A model generated the notes under the pieces. That model was given only the letters and a program-made list of their open reading frames with translations, was not told the DNA's origin and searched no databases. This document shows, piece by piece, positions 52,888 to 60,450 of a stretch of DNA of 64,000 bases (position 1 is its first letter; the number at the start of each line of letters is the position of its first letter). Position numbers and translations under genes: made by a program. The stretch spans positions 2,871,001 through 2,935,000 of the forward strand of contig NZ_CP110973.1 of NCBI RefSeq assembly GCF_026248825.1, given 5' to 3'. This DNA is from Larkinella insperata (GTDB lineage: Bacteria > Bacteroidota > Bacteroidia > Cytophagales > Spirosomataceae).

Positions 52888-54738
52888 ATGTGCGGAATTG
52901 TCGCTTACGTCGGTCATCGTGAGGCCGCTCCTCTGGTGCTGAAAGGATTAAAACGGCTGGAATACCGGGGCTACGACAGCGCGGGTATCGCCTTGCTGGA
53001 TGCCGAGCCCAGCCCGTCCGGGTTGAGAGTCTACAAAAAGAAGGGAAAAGTCGCCGACCTGGAAAACGAACTGGCGGGCAAAGAGCTGGCGGCCAAGATC
53101 GGTATCGGTCATACCCGCTGGGCTACCCACGGCGCGCCGAACGATGTCAACGCCCACCCACACGAGTCGCAGGATCGCAAACTGGCCATCATCCACAACG
53201 GGATCATTGAAAATTACGCGGCCATCAAACAGAATCTGATTCGGAAAGGCCACGTTTTTCGCTCCGAAACCGATTCGGAAGTGCTGATTCAGTTTATCGA
53301 AGACATTCGGAAAGAAACCGGCTCCTCGCTCGAAGAAGCCGTTCGGCTGGCTTTGCAGGAAGTGGTGGGGGCCTACGCCGTCGTCATTCTTTCGGAGGAG
53401 GACCCCACGCAACTGATTGCCGCCCGCAAAGGCAGCCCGCTGGTAATTGGGGTGGGCGGGAATGAATTCTTCTTCGCGTCGGATGCCACCCCGATTATCG
53501 AATACACGAAAGACGTAATTTACCTGAACGACCAGGAAATCGCCGTTGTGCGGGCGGGTGAGCTGAAAATAATTACCCTCGATAACGCGCCGACAACGCC
53601 GTACATTCAGAAAGTCGAGTTGGAGCTCGAAGCCATTGAAAAAGGTGGTTTTGAGCATTTCATGCTGAAGGAAATTTTCGAGCAGCCCCGTTCCATCGCC
53701 GACAGCATGCGGGGCCGTGTGCGGGCTGAAGAAGAGCATTTGCAACTGGGCGGTTTGCGCGATTACCTCGGGCAGTTGGCGGCTTCCGAACGGGTGGTCA
53801 TTGTCGGCTGCGGAACGTCGTGGCACGCGGGGCTGGTGGCCGAATACATTTTTGAGGAACTGGCCCGGATTCCCGTCGAAGTAGAATATGCCTCGGAGTT
53901 CCGCTACCGCAACCCCATCATCAAGGAGCGCGATGTTGTGATTGCCATTTCGCAGTCGGGCGAGACGGCGGATACGCTGGCGGCTATTGAACTGGCGAAG
54001 TCGAAAGGGGCTACGATTTTTGGCGTTTGTAACGTGGTGGGTTCGTCCATCGCGCGAACCGCACACGCCGGAGCCTATACCCACGCCGGTCCGGAAATCG
54101 GGGTTGCCAGCACCAAGGCCTTTACGGCGCAGGTCACGGTTTTGACCCTCATGGCCCTTTCAGCGGCTCAGCAGAAAGGAACGATTTCGAATACGGTGTT
54201 CCGGCAGTTGCTGGCCGAGCTGGAGCGCATTCCTGCGCTGGTGGAAAAGGTGCTGCGGGATGCCCAGAAGGTGAAAGAGATTGCCTACATTTTTACGTAC
54301 GCCCGAAACTTCATCTACTTGGGCCGGGGTTTGAACTTTCCCGTAGCCCTGGAGGGCGCCCTGAAGCTGAAGGAAATCTCGTACATCCACGCCGAGGGTT
54401 ACCCGGCTGCCGAGATGAAACACGGCCCCATTGCGCTCATCGACGAAGATATGCCCGTGGTGGTTATTGCGACAAAAGACAGTTCGTACGAAAAAGTAGT
54501 GTCCAACATTCAGGAGATAAAAGCCCGCAAAGGCCGCGTGATTGCCGTCGTGACCGAGGGCGATTCGCACATCCGGGAAATGGTTGATTTTGTGATCGAG
54601 ATCCCGAACGTACACGAAATGCTGATGCCGTTGATCTCGGTGATTCCGCTGCAACTATTGTCGTATTACATCGCCGTGATGCGGGGCCGCAACGTCGATC
54701 AGCCGCGAAATCTGGCCAAGTCGGTAACGGTAGAATAA
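52888..54738 (+). CDS. glmS: Glutamine-fructose-6-phosphate aminotransferase (isomerizing)
   Basis: A 616-residue enzyme making glucosamine-6-phosphate, the entry to peptidoglycan and lipopolysaccharide amino sugars. Residues 1 to about 240 form the glutaminase domain with the nucleophile Cys2 (MCGIVAYVG) and GIGHTRWATHG; two SIS isomerase domains follow (VGCGTSWHAGLVAEYI, ISQSGETADTLAAI, and GYPAAEMKHGPIALID). The C-terminus NLAKSVTVE is the family's catalytic tail. It follows the DUF4270 gene but has its own terminator-promoter boundary. Confidence 0.97.
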   Translation: MCGIVAYVGHREAAPLVLKGLKRLEYRGYDSAGIALLDAEPSPSGLRVYKKKGKVADLENELAGKELAAKIGIGHTRWATHGAPNDVNAHPHESQDRKLAIIHNGIIENYAAIKQNLIRKGHVFRSETDSEVLIQFIEDIRKETGSSLEEAVRLALQEVVGAYAVVILSEEDPTQLIAARKGSPLVIGVGGNEFFFASDATPIIEYTKDVIYLNDQEIAVVRAGELKIITLDNAPTTPYIQKVELELEAIEKGGFEHFMLKEIFEQPRSIADSMRGRVRAEEEHLQLGGLRDYLGQLAASERVVIVGCGTSWHAGLVAEYIFEELARIPVEVEYASEFRYRNPIIKERDVVIAISQSGETADTLAAIELAKSKGATIFGVCNVVGSSIARTAHAGAYTHAGPEIGVASTKAFTAQVTVLTLMALSAAQQKGTISNTVFRQLLAELERIPALVEKVLRDAQKVKEIAYIFTYARNFIYLGRGLNFPVALEGALKLKEISYIHAEGYPAAEMKHGPIALIDEDMPVVVIATKDSSYEKVVSNIQEIKARKGRVIAVVTEGDSHIREMVDFVIEIPNVHEMLMPLISVIPLQLLSYYIAVMRGRNVDQPRNLAKSVTVE

Positions 54739-54761
54739 AGCCGGATGGTTTTAAATAGTCG

Positions 54762-54797
54762 GACCTGCCGGAATTTGATGCTCCGGCGGGTCTTTTT
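54762..54797 (+). terminator. Rho-independent terminator after glmS
   Basis: An 11-bp stem GACCTGCCGGA/TCCGGCGGGTC (54762-54772 / 54782-54792) with one T-G pair, 9-nt loop, then TTTTT. Confidence 0.85.
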
Positions 54798-54861
54798 AGT
54801 TACCATCCGATAGAATTGATTGCTAACTTGCGGCACGATTTGCAGAAACTCAGAATCCCGT

Positions 54862-55233
54862 ATGCCAACGAAAAAAATCATATTTACCCCCGACGCTCCG
54901 GCGCCCATCGGTCCCTACAACCAAGCTGTTTTGGTGAATGGAACGTTGTACGTGTCCGGCCAGATTGCGCTCGACGTAGCTTCATCCGGCGACATCCAGG
55001 CCGAAACGCGCAAAGTGATGGAAAACCTCAGCGCCATTCTCAAAGCCGCCGAACTTTCCTTCGAGAATGTGGTAAAAGCAACCATTTTTGTGAAGGACCT
55101 GAATAATTTTGGCGCGATCAACGAAGTATACGGCAGCTTTTTTACGACCGACCCACCCGCCCGCGAAACCGTCGAAGTGGCGCGCTTGCCAAAAGATGTG
55201 AATGTGGAAATATCCGTCATTGCCGTCGTTTAA
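54862..55233 (+). CDS. ridA: RidA-family enamine/imine deaminase
   Basis: A 123-residue YjgF/YER057c/UK114 protein that hydrolyses reactive enamine/imine intermediates from PLP enzymes. Landmarks are APAPIGPYNQAVLVNGTLYVSGQI, the catalytic-site Arg in DPPARETVEVARLPKDVNVEI. ATG 54862 gives the standard length; an in-frame ATG at 54820 would add 14 unrelated residues. It lies between glmS and gltX with its own short upstream region (TAACTTGC at 54824-54831 may be a -7 box). Confidence 0.95.
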   Translation: MPTKKIIFTPDAPAPIGPYNQAVLVNGTLYVSGQIALDVASSGDIQAETRKVMENLSAILKAAELSFENVVKATIFVKDLNNFGAINEVYGSFFTTDPPARETVEVARLPKDVNVEISVIAVV

Positions 55234-55245
55234 CCAGTAAATTTG

Positions 55246-55300
55246 AGAAAAGGGCAAGGGGAGGAGCGGTGCCGGTCATCAACCTCCTTTTGTCTTTTCT
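55246..55300. repeat. Imperfect inverted repeat ahead of gltX
   Basis: A purine-rich arm (55246-55264) and a pyrimidine-rich arm (55283-55300) pair over about 18 bp with one bulge and some G-T pairs. It lies between ridA and gltX, 27 nt before the gltX ATG. The tail is C/T-rich, not a pure T run, so it is at best a weak ridA terminator or a gltX leader structure. Confidence 0.45.
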
Positions 55301-55326
55301 ACTCCTTCGTTCTTTCTTCCTTTTTT

Positions 55327-56862
55327 ATGTCCGAAATACGCGTTCGTTTTGCTCCGAGTCCAACCGGCCCCCTACACATTGGCGGGGTTCGTACGGCTCT
55401 TTATAATTACCTGTTTGCCCGCAAGCACGGCGGAAAAATGCTGCTTCGCATCGAAGATACCGACCAAAACCGGTTTGTGCCGGGTGCGGAAGATTACATC
55501 GTTGAATCGCTGAAATGGGTCGGAATTGAAATTGATGAGGGGCTGACGGCGGGTGGCCCGCACGCGCCCTACCGGCAGTCGGAGCGCAAGGAAATTTACC
55601 GAGGACACGCCGAACGGCTGGTTGCCGAAGGCAAAGCCTATTATGCCTTCGATACGGCGGAAGAACTCGACGCCATGCGGAAGCGGATGGAAGAAGCCAA
55701 CGCCCCGTCGGCGCAGTACAATTCCATTACCCGGCTGCAAATGAAGAACTCGCTGACGCTGAAGCCCGAAGAGGTAACGGCCCTGATCGAGTCGGGGGCG
55801 CCGTACGTGATTCGGTTGAAAGTACCGCGCAAAGAAGATATTCGGCTGAACGACCTGATTCGGGGGTGGGTTGTGGTCCATTCCTCGCAGATTGACGACA
55901 AAGTGTTGCTCAAGTCGGACGGGATGCCCACTTACCACCTGGCAAACATCGTGGACGACCATCTGATGGGCATTACGCACGTTATTCGCGGGGAAGAATG
56001 GCTCCCATCGGCCCCCCTGCACGTTTTGCTGTACCGGTTTCTGGGGTGGGAAAGCACCATGCCACAGTTTGCGCACCTACCGTTGCTGCTGAAGCCCGAT
56101 GGCAACGGCAAGCTCAGTAAACGCGACGCCGATCTGGGCGGTTTCCCGGTTTTCCCGCTGCAATGGACCGATCCGTTCACCGGCACGGTAGCCCGTGGGT
56201 TCCGCGAAGACGGTTATTTACCCGAAGCGCTGGTCAACTTTCTGGCCTTTCTGGGCTGGAACCCCGGCACGGAACAGGAAATGTTCACGATGGATGAGCT
56301 GATTCAGGCTTTTAGTCTGGAGCAGATTCACAAAGCTGGTGCCCGGTTCGATATCCAGAAGGCAAAATGGTTCAACCACGAATACCTGCGCCAGCAACCC
56401 AACGAGCAACTGGCCGAAACCATTGCGGCCCAGGCCACTGCCGACGGTTTTGAATGCTCGCTGGAAAAAGCCGCTAAAATTGCCGGTCTGCTGAAAGAGC
56501 GCGTCAACTTTGCGGGCGAGATTTACGCCGAGTCAGCCATCTTTTTTCGGGAGCCGCAAAGCTATGATCCGGCCGTTGCCTCATCCAAGTGGAACGAGGA
56601 CGCCGTGCGGGCTTTGACCGCATTCAAAGATGCGTTAACTTCGGTAGCGGAACCGTTGACGGCCGAAGCCGCGAAAACAACGCTGGCGGAAGCTCTGGCT
56701 GCCATTGGCATCAAACAGGGCAAAATCATGCAAGCGCTCCGGCTGGCCATTACCGGCGTTGGGGCGGGTCCGGACCTGATGATAACGCTGGAAATCATCG
56801 GCAGACAGGCCACGATCGACCGGCTGCAAAAAGCTTTAACAGAGTTAAGAATTATGAGTTAA
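55327..56862 (+). CDS. gltX: Glutamyl-tRNA synthetase
   Basis: A 511-residue class I synthetase with the HIGH-type motif PSPTGPLHIGG (residues 11-20) and the KMSKS-type motif GKLSKRD. ATG 55327 starts the protein directly at the Rossmann strand; an upstream in-frame ATG at 55243 would add a non-coding-looking 28 residues. No GlnRS-specific features, so it may also charge tRNA-Gln if GatCAB is present. The last codons (ELRIMS, stop) are read from the first units of a 14-bp tandem repeat (56842-56869), so the C-terminus has been rewritten by a repeat insertion. Confidence 0.96.
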   Translation: MSEIRVRFAPSPTGPLHIGGVRTALYNYLFARKHGGKMLLRIEDTDQNRFVPGAEDYIVESLKWVGIEIDEGLTAGGPHAPYRQSERKEIYRGHAERLVAEGKAYYAFDTAEELDAMRKRMEEANAPSAQYNSITRLQMKNSLTLKPEEVTALIESGAPYVIRLKVPRKEDIRLNDLIRGWVVVHSSQIDDKVLLKSDGMPTYHLANIVDDHLMGITHVIRGEEWLPSAPLHVLLYRFLGWESTMPQFAHLPLLLKPDGNGKLSKRDADLGGFPVFPLQWTDPFTGTVARGFREDGYLPEALVNFLAFLGWNPGTEQEMFTMDELIQAFSLEQIHKAGARFDIQKAKWFNHEYLRQQPNEQLAETIAAQATADGFECSLEKAAKIAGLLKERVNFAGEIYAESAIFFREPQSYDPAVASSKWNEDAVRALTAFKDALTSVAEPLTAEAAKTTLAEALAAIGIKQGKIMQALRLAITGVGAGPDLMITLEIIGRQATIDRLQKALTELRIMS

Positions 56863-56935
56863 GAATTATGAGTTGCGCTGCCACTTTTGTTGCTAATCGA
56901 GCGGAGCAACTCATCACTCTTAATTCTTGACTCAT
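56842..56935. repeat. Tandem and inverted repeat at the gltX 3' end
   Basis: Two exact tandem copies of GAGTTAAGAATTAT (56842-56855, 56856-56869) plus a partial third (GAGTT), followed after about 30 nt by the inverted counterpart: GCAACTCAT (56906-56914) and TAATTCTT plus GACTCAT (56921-56935). The arms can pair into a long hairpin. It resembles small non-autonomous inverted-repeat elements; its left end contains the gltX stop codon. Confidence 0.65.
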
Positions 56936-56948
56936 AACCGAAAAAGAT

Positions 56949-57212
56949 ATGGCAAAGAAAGGCGCAAAACCGGAAGAACAGTCGAGCGATAAACCGCGGG
57001 TTCATAAGGAACTGGAGGGTTTTGATATCAAAATCAACACGTTCGGCGAGATAACGACCAGTTATGACATTGACAAGATCAATGCGTTTTTAAACAAAAC
57101 CGTGGACGATAAAAAGCTTCGGAATCGGAAGGATCTGAAAGAGGGTGAGCAGTATGAGGACGATGAGTACACCGATGACGAAGAGGATGCGGATAAAGAC
57201 TTTGATCGCTAA
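56949..57212 (+). CDS. Small acidic conserved protein
   Basis: An 87-residue soluble protein with a basic N-terminus (MAKKGAKPEEQ), a central block GFDIKINTFGEITTSYDIDKINAFLNK and a very acidic tail (EQYEDDEYTDDEEDADKDFD). The central block looks conserved rather than random and similar short proteins are, to my knowledge, found in other Cytophagales, but no function is known. It lies between gltX and the AIM24-like gene, 28 nt before the latter. Confidence 0.7.
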   Translation: MAKKGAKPEEQSSDKPRVHKELEGFDIKINTFGEITTSYDIDKINAFLNKTVDDKKLRNRKDLKEGEQYEDDEYTDDEEDADKDFDR

Positions 57213-57240
57213 GTTTTAGGCCTTAACACAATTAATTCTC

Positions 57241-58020
57241 ATGCGTTCTCACGAGATCGATTACAAAATTATTGGCGAAGATATTCAGGTCGTTGAAATT
57301 GAGCTGGACCCGAACGAAACCGTAATTGCCGAAGCCGGTGCCATGTTGTTTATGGAAGACGGCATTCAGTTTGAAACCAAGATGGGCGACGGTTCGCAGG
57401 CAACCCAGGGATTAATGGGAAAACTTTTTCAGGCCGGTACGCGCTTGCTGACCGGTGAGTCGTTGTTTATGACCCACTTCACCAACCGGGGGTACGGCAA
57501 AAAGAAGGTAGCTTTTGCCGCTCCGTATCCGGGTACGGTTATGCCGATCGATCTGGCTAAAATTTACGGTAATCAGTTGATTGTTCAGAAGGACTCTTTC
57601 CTGTGCGCGGCCCTGGGCACGCAAATGGCCATTCACTTCAACCAGCGGATTGGCAGCGGTTTGTTCGGGGGCGAGGGTTTCATCCTCCAGAAAATTCAGG
57701 GAGACGGGATGGCGTTCATCCATGCCGGGGGCGTGGTGATGGAACGGCAACTGAATAACGAAACGCTGCGGGTGGATACGGGTTGCGTGGTGGGTTTTGA
57801 ACCGTCCATCAGCTTCGATATCCAGCGCTCGGGCGGGTTAAAATCCATGATTTTCGGCGGAGAAGGCTTATTTCTGGCTACGCTGCGCGGAACGGGCAAA
57901 GTCTGGATTCAGTCGATGCCAATTTCCAAACTGGTCGACCGGCTGTCGCCGGGCGGTGGACAAGCCCGTAAGGAAGGCGGCTCGGTGTTGGGTGGACTTG
58001 GGAATTTATTTGAAGATTAA
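57241..58020 (+). CDS. AIM24/TIGR00266-family protein
   Basis: A 259-residue protein of the AIM24 family, a double beta-helix-like (TRAP-like) fold rich in glycine turns. Landmarks are ELDPNETVIAEAGAMLFMEDGI, the FTNRGYGKKKVAFAAPYPGTVMPIDL stretch, and VDTGCVVGFEPSISFDI. The family is widespread; mitochondrial Aim24 affects cristae organisation, but the bacterial role is unclear. No signal peptide, so it is probably cytoplasmic. A dispersed repeat begins 8 nt after its stop. Confidence 0.9.
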   Translation: MRSHEIDYKIIGEDIQVVEIELDPNETVIAEAGAMLFMEDGIQFETKMGDGSQATQGLMGKLFQAGTRLLTGESLFMTHFTNRGYGKKKVAFAAPYPGTVMPIDLAKIYGNQLIVQKDSFLCAALGTQMAIHFNQRIGSGLFGGEGFILQKIQGDGMAFIHAGGVVMERQLNNETLRVDTGCVVGFEPSISFDIQRSGGLKSMIFGGEGLFLATLRGTGKVWIQSMPISKLVDRLSPGGGQARKEGGSVLGGLGNLFED

Positions 58021-58027
58021 ATCGTTT

Positions 58028-58107
58028 TGAACGGAGATTGTGCGGATTAAAAAGTAGAGCGGATCTTTGCTCTGCTGGCTTCTAATCCGTGTCCTTCCTG
58101 TTCAGAT
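58028..58107. repeat. Dispersed inverted-repeat element, copy 2
   Basis: Begins TGAACGGAG (58028-58036) and ends with a 23-nt block at 58085-58107 that matches copy 1 (27604-27626) at 19 positions. Inside are nested inverted repeats: CGGATTA (58043-58049) with TAATCCG (58083-58089) and AGAGC with GCTCT. It fills almost the whole gap between two genes, ending 9 nt before the next ATG. Confidence 0.6.
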
Positions 58108-58116
58108 ACTACTACT

Positions 58117-58407
58117 ATGGAAATCATTTGCGTAAACGACAATTTTCCGGCGCCGGTACTGGCTTTTTATGCCGAATTTGGCGTTAAAACGCCCAAGGCC
58201 GACCAGATGTATACCGTTCGGATGGTGAAACGCCACACCAACGGCGAAACGGGCGTGCTGCTGGCCGAAATCCAGAATCCCGATGTGCCGGTAAAGCATC
58301 CGGTGTTGGGCGAAGTCTGGTTTGAGCCAACGTTCAACATCAACCGCTTCCGGACGCTGCTGGGTCTGCCTGTCCGGCAGGAAGAGCTGGAAATGATCAA
58401 TTCGTAA
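58117..58407 (+). CDS. Hypothetical 96-residue protein
   Basis: A compact soluble protein without signal peptide or membrane segment. It starts MEIICVNDNFPAPVLAFYAEFG and has one clear block, HPVLGEVWFEPTFNINRFRTLLGLP, that looks conserved. I do not recognise a family. It is flanked by the dispersed repeat upstream and a strong terminator downstream, consistent with a real transcription unit. Confidence 0.65.
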   Translation: MEIICVNDNFPAPVLAFYAEFGVKTPKADQMYTVRMVKRHTNGETGVLLAEIQNPDVPVKHPVLGEVWFEPTFNINRFRTLLGLPVRQEELEMINS

Positions 58408-58450
58408 AGCTGATCGACCGGTACGGCTTTAAAACCTGCTACTCGTTAAA

Positions 58451-58478
58451 AGCCCGGCACGAAACCGCCGGGCTTTTT
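58451..58478 (+). terminator. Rho-independent terminator
   Basis: An 8-bp perfect stem AGCCCGGC/GCCGGGCT (58451-58458 / 58467-58474) with an 8-nt loop and TTTTT. It separates the hypothetical gene from the gldD-like gene. Confidence 0.9.
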
Positions 58479-58508
58479 CGTTATCGCTGATGTAACTCAT
58501 TCTCTTCT

Positions 58509-59090
58509 GTGGCAAAATCACTTTTCATTGTACTGGCGGTATGGTTGGCCGCCTGTGGGGGGCGTAACGCCGACAACTATGTTCCCAAGCCCAAGGGCTT
58601 CAACCGCATCGACCTGCCTCCGCATCGTTACCAGCCGTTGACCGAAGCGCATCCGTATGCATTTGAATATTCCAGACAGGCCCGAATTTTACCGGATACC
58701 TTCCGCGGTGCGCAGCCGCACTGGATTTTTATTAATTATCCGGCCTTTAAAGCGAGCGTTCAGCTGACCTATCACCCCGTGCAAAACAGCGAAAAGCGGC
58801 TGGCAGGCATGATTGCCGATTCGTACAAACTGGCGGCCATGCACAATGAAAAAGCCTACGCTTTCAAAGAGGAAGTCATCCAGTTGCCCAGTGGTTTGAA
58901 AGCCGACGTCCTGTCGATTACCGGCGAAGTGCCCAGCCAGTTACAGTTTTTTACGACCGATACCACCACCCACTTTTTGCGCGGAGCGTTGTATTTCAAT
59001 ACGGCAACCCGCAACGATTCGCTGGCCCCGGTGATCGATTATGTCCGCAAAGACGTGCTGCATTTGCTTAAAACGCTGCGCTGGAAGTAA
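58509..59090 (+). CDS. gldD: GldD-like gliding-motility lipoprotein
   Basis: A 193-residue lipoprotein with lipobox WLAAC (Cys16) and GldD landmarks: YVPKPKGFNRIDLPPHRYQPL after the signal, HWIFINYPAFKASVQLTYHPV in the middle and LRGALYFNTATRNDSLAPVIDYVRKD near the end. GldD is essential for gliding and type IX secretion in Flavobacterium. The start codon is GTG at 58509; no in-frame ATG precedes the signal peptide. It faces tolC with stops four bases apart. Confidence 0.82.
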   Translation: MAKSLFIVLAVWLAACGGRNADNYVPKPKGFNRIDLPPHRYQPLTEAHPYAFEYSRQARILPDTFRGAQPHWIFINYPAFKASVQLTYHPVQNSEKRLAGMIADSYKLAAMHNEKAYAFKEEVIQLPSGLKADVLSITGEVPSQLQFFTTDTTTHFLRGALYFNTATRNDSLAPVIDYVRKDVLHLLKTLRWK

Positions 59091-59100
59091 CCCGTTACTT
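59085..59100. repeat. Palindrome spanning both convergent stop codons
   Basis: AAGTAAC-CC-GTTACTT (59085-59100) contains the gldD stop (TAA 59088-59090) and the tolC stop (59095-59097, minus strand). It is too short and lacks T runs to be a clear terminator, leaving this convergent pair without an obvious one. Confidence 0.45.
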
Positions 59101-60450
59101 TATATCGCCCGTCAGGATTTTCAACTCTGACTGCGCCAGCCGGTAATTCAACTGGGCAGACAGCAAATCAGCCTGCGCTTTGGCCAGTTGCGATTGCGTG
59201 ACCAGAATGTCGGACGGAAGATTAAGCCCGGCGGCCTTGCGGTCGTTCTGCACGTTCAGTTCTTCGGTTCGATACTGCACCGCGCGTTGCGCCACGTTGA
59301 TCAAAGCCGTTGCCTGATTGATCTTGCGATACGCTTTTTCGATGCTGTTGTTCACCTGCTCCTGCGTGTTGGCGATATTTTCCTGGGCCTGCTGCCGCAA
59401 AAAATGGCGCTGGTTCAACACTTGCTTGTTGGCAAACAAATCCTGAATATTCCACTTAAGGTTGATGCCCGCAAACGGGTTATGTGTCGGATAAAGCAAA
59501 TTACCAACCTGATAGGAGTAACCCGCCACCAGCCCGACATCGGGGCGGTAACTTTGCTGCGCGGCTTTGATGGCCAGTTCGGATTTGGCGCGGCCTAACG
59601 AGGCCAGTTTCAAATCGACGTTGTTTTTGCTGGCAATAGCCTTGGTTTCTTCCAGATTGGCGGTTGGCGTTGCCGACAGATCGACGCCTTCCAGCGTAAC
59701 CTGATCCGCCGTTAACCCCGTCAGGTGCTTCAAATCCGCCAGGTAATCGTCCATTTGAATGGTCAGTTTCAGCAGGTTTTGTTCTTCGTCGGCGATGCTG
59801 GCCTGCAATCCCGCCTTGCTGGCGTCGATGGTTTTCCCGGACTGTAAGGCGCTTTCTACATCGTAGAGCTTGAGTTTAGCTAGTTCCAATTTAGCGGTGG
59901 CTTCTTCTTGCTGCTTTTGGGTAATCAGCATGCCGTAATACAACCGTTCGACCCCCTGCCGGATTTGCAGCGCGACCTTGGCCTGTTCCTGCTCCGAAAT
60001 CTGCACGTCCGTCTGGTCGATGGCAATACCGGTTTTTATTTTTCCCAATTGGGTGATCGGTTGATAGGCCGTCGCGCCCGCGTTGAACGTATGGTGCTCG
60101 CCCAGATTAAACGTTTTTGCCTCGTTTGGTAGCGGCACCATTGTGGTCTGGTTTACCGGCAGCGCGCCAAAAGACCCTTCTGGAATGACCAGCCGACCCA
60201 GATTGGCGTTATACTGATAGGTTGAATTGACCGTCACGGACGGGTATTTTCTCGTTTCATCTTCCCGAACTTTCGCCCGTTTTTCCTCTACCTGCAATTT
60301 TTTGATGTGCAGAGATCGGTTGTTTTCCAAAGCCATATCAACGGCTTTCTGCAAGCTCAGCGGTTCGGGTTGCTGCGCCTGAGCCAGCGTCGCCACCATC
60401 ACCAGCAGGGCGGTGGCAGTATGTTTGATTACTCGATTAGTCGATTTCAT
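59095..60450 (-). CDS. TolC-family outer-membrane efflux channel
   Basis: A 451-residue outer-membrane factor with a signal peptide ending AQAQ and two TolC repeats of long amphipathic helices (for example KVALQIRQGVERLYYGMLITQKQQEEATAKL). It forms the exit duct of a tripartite pump with the RND and adaptor proteins encoded upstream. ATG 60450 is chosen because the signal peptide starts there; the frame is open to 60495. It overlaps the end of the RND gene by 14 nt. Confidence 0.9.
   Translation of the reverse strand: MKSTNRVIKHTATALLVMVATLAQAQQPEPLSLQKAVDMALENNRSLHIKKLQVEEKRAKVREDETRKYPSVTVNSTYQYNANLGRLVIPEGSFGALPVNQTTMVPLPNEAKTFNLGEHHTFNAGATAYQPITQLGKIKTGIAIDQTDVQISEQEQAKVALQIRQGVERLYYGMLITQKQQEEATAKLELAKLKLYDVESALQSGKTIDASKAGLQASIADEEQNLLKLTIQMDDYLADLKHLTGLTADQVTLEGVDLSATPTANLEETKAIASKNNVDLKLASLGRAKSELAIKAAQQSYRPDVGLVAGYSYQVGNLLYPTHNPFAGINLKWNIQDLFANKQVLNQRHFLRQQAQENIANTQEQVNNSIEKAYRKINQATALINVAQRAVQYRTEELNVQNDRKAAGLNLPSDILVTQSQLAKAQADLLSAQLNYRLAQSELKILTGDIK

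Noticed and set aside
58056..58078. AGAGC/GCTCT hairpin as a terminator after the AIM24-like gene
   Set aside because: The stem is only 5 bp without a T tail and is better explained as the inner part of the dispersed repeat.
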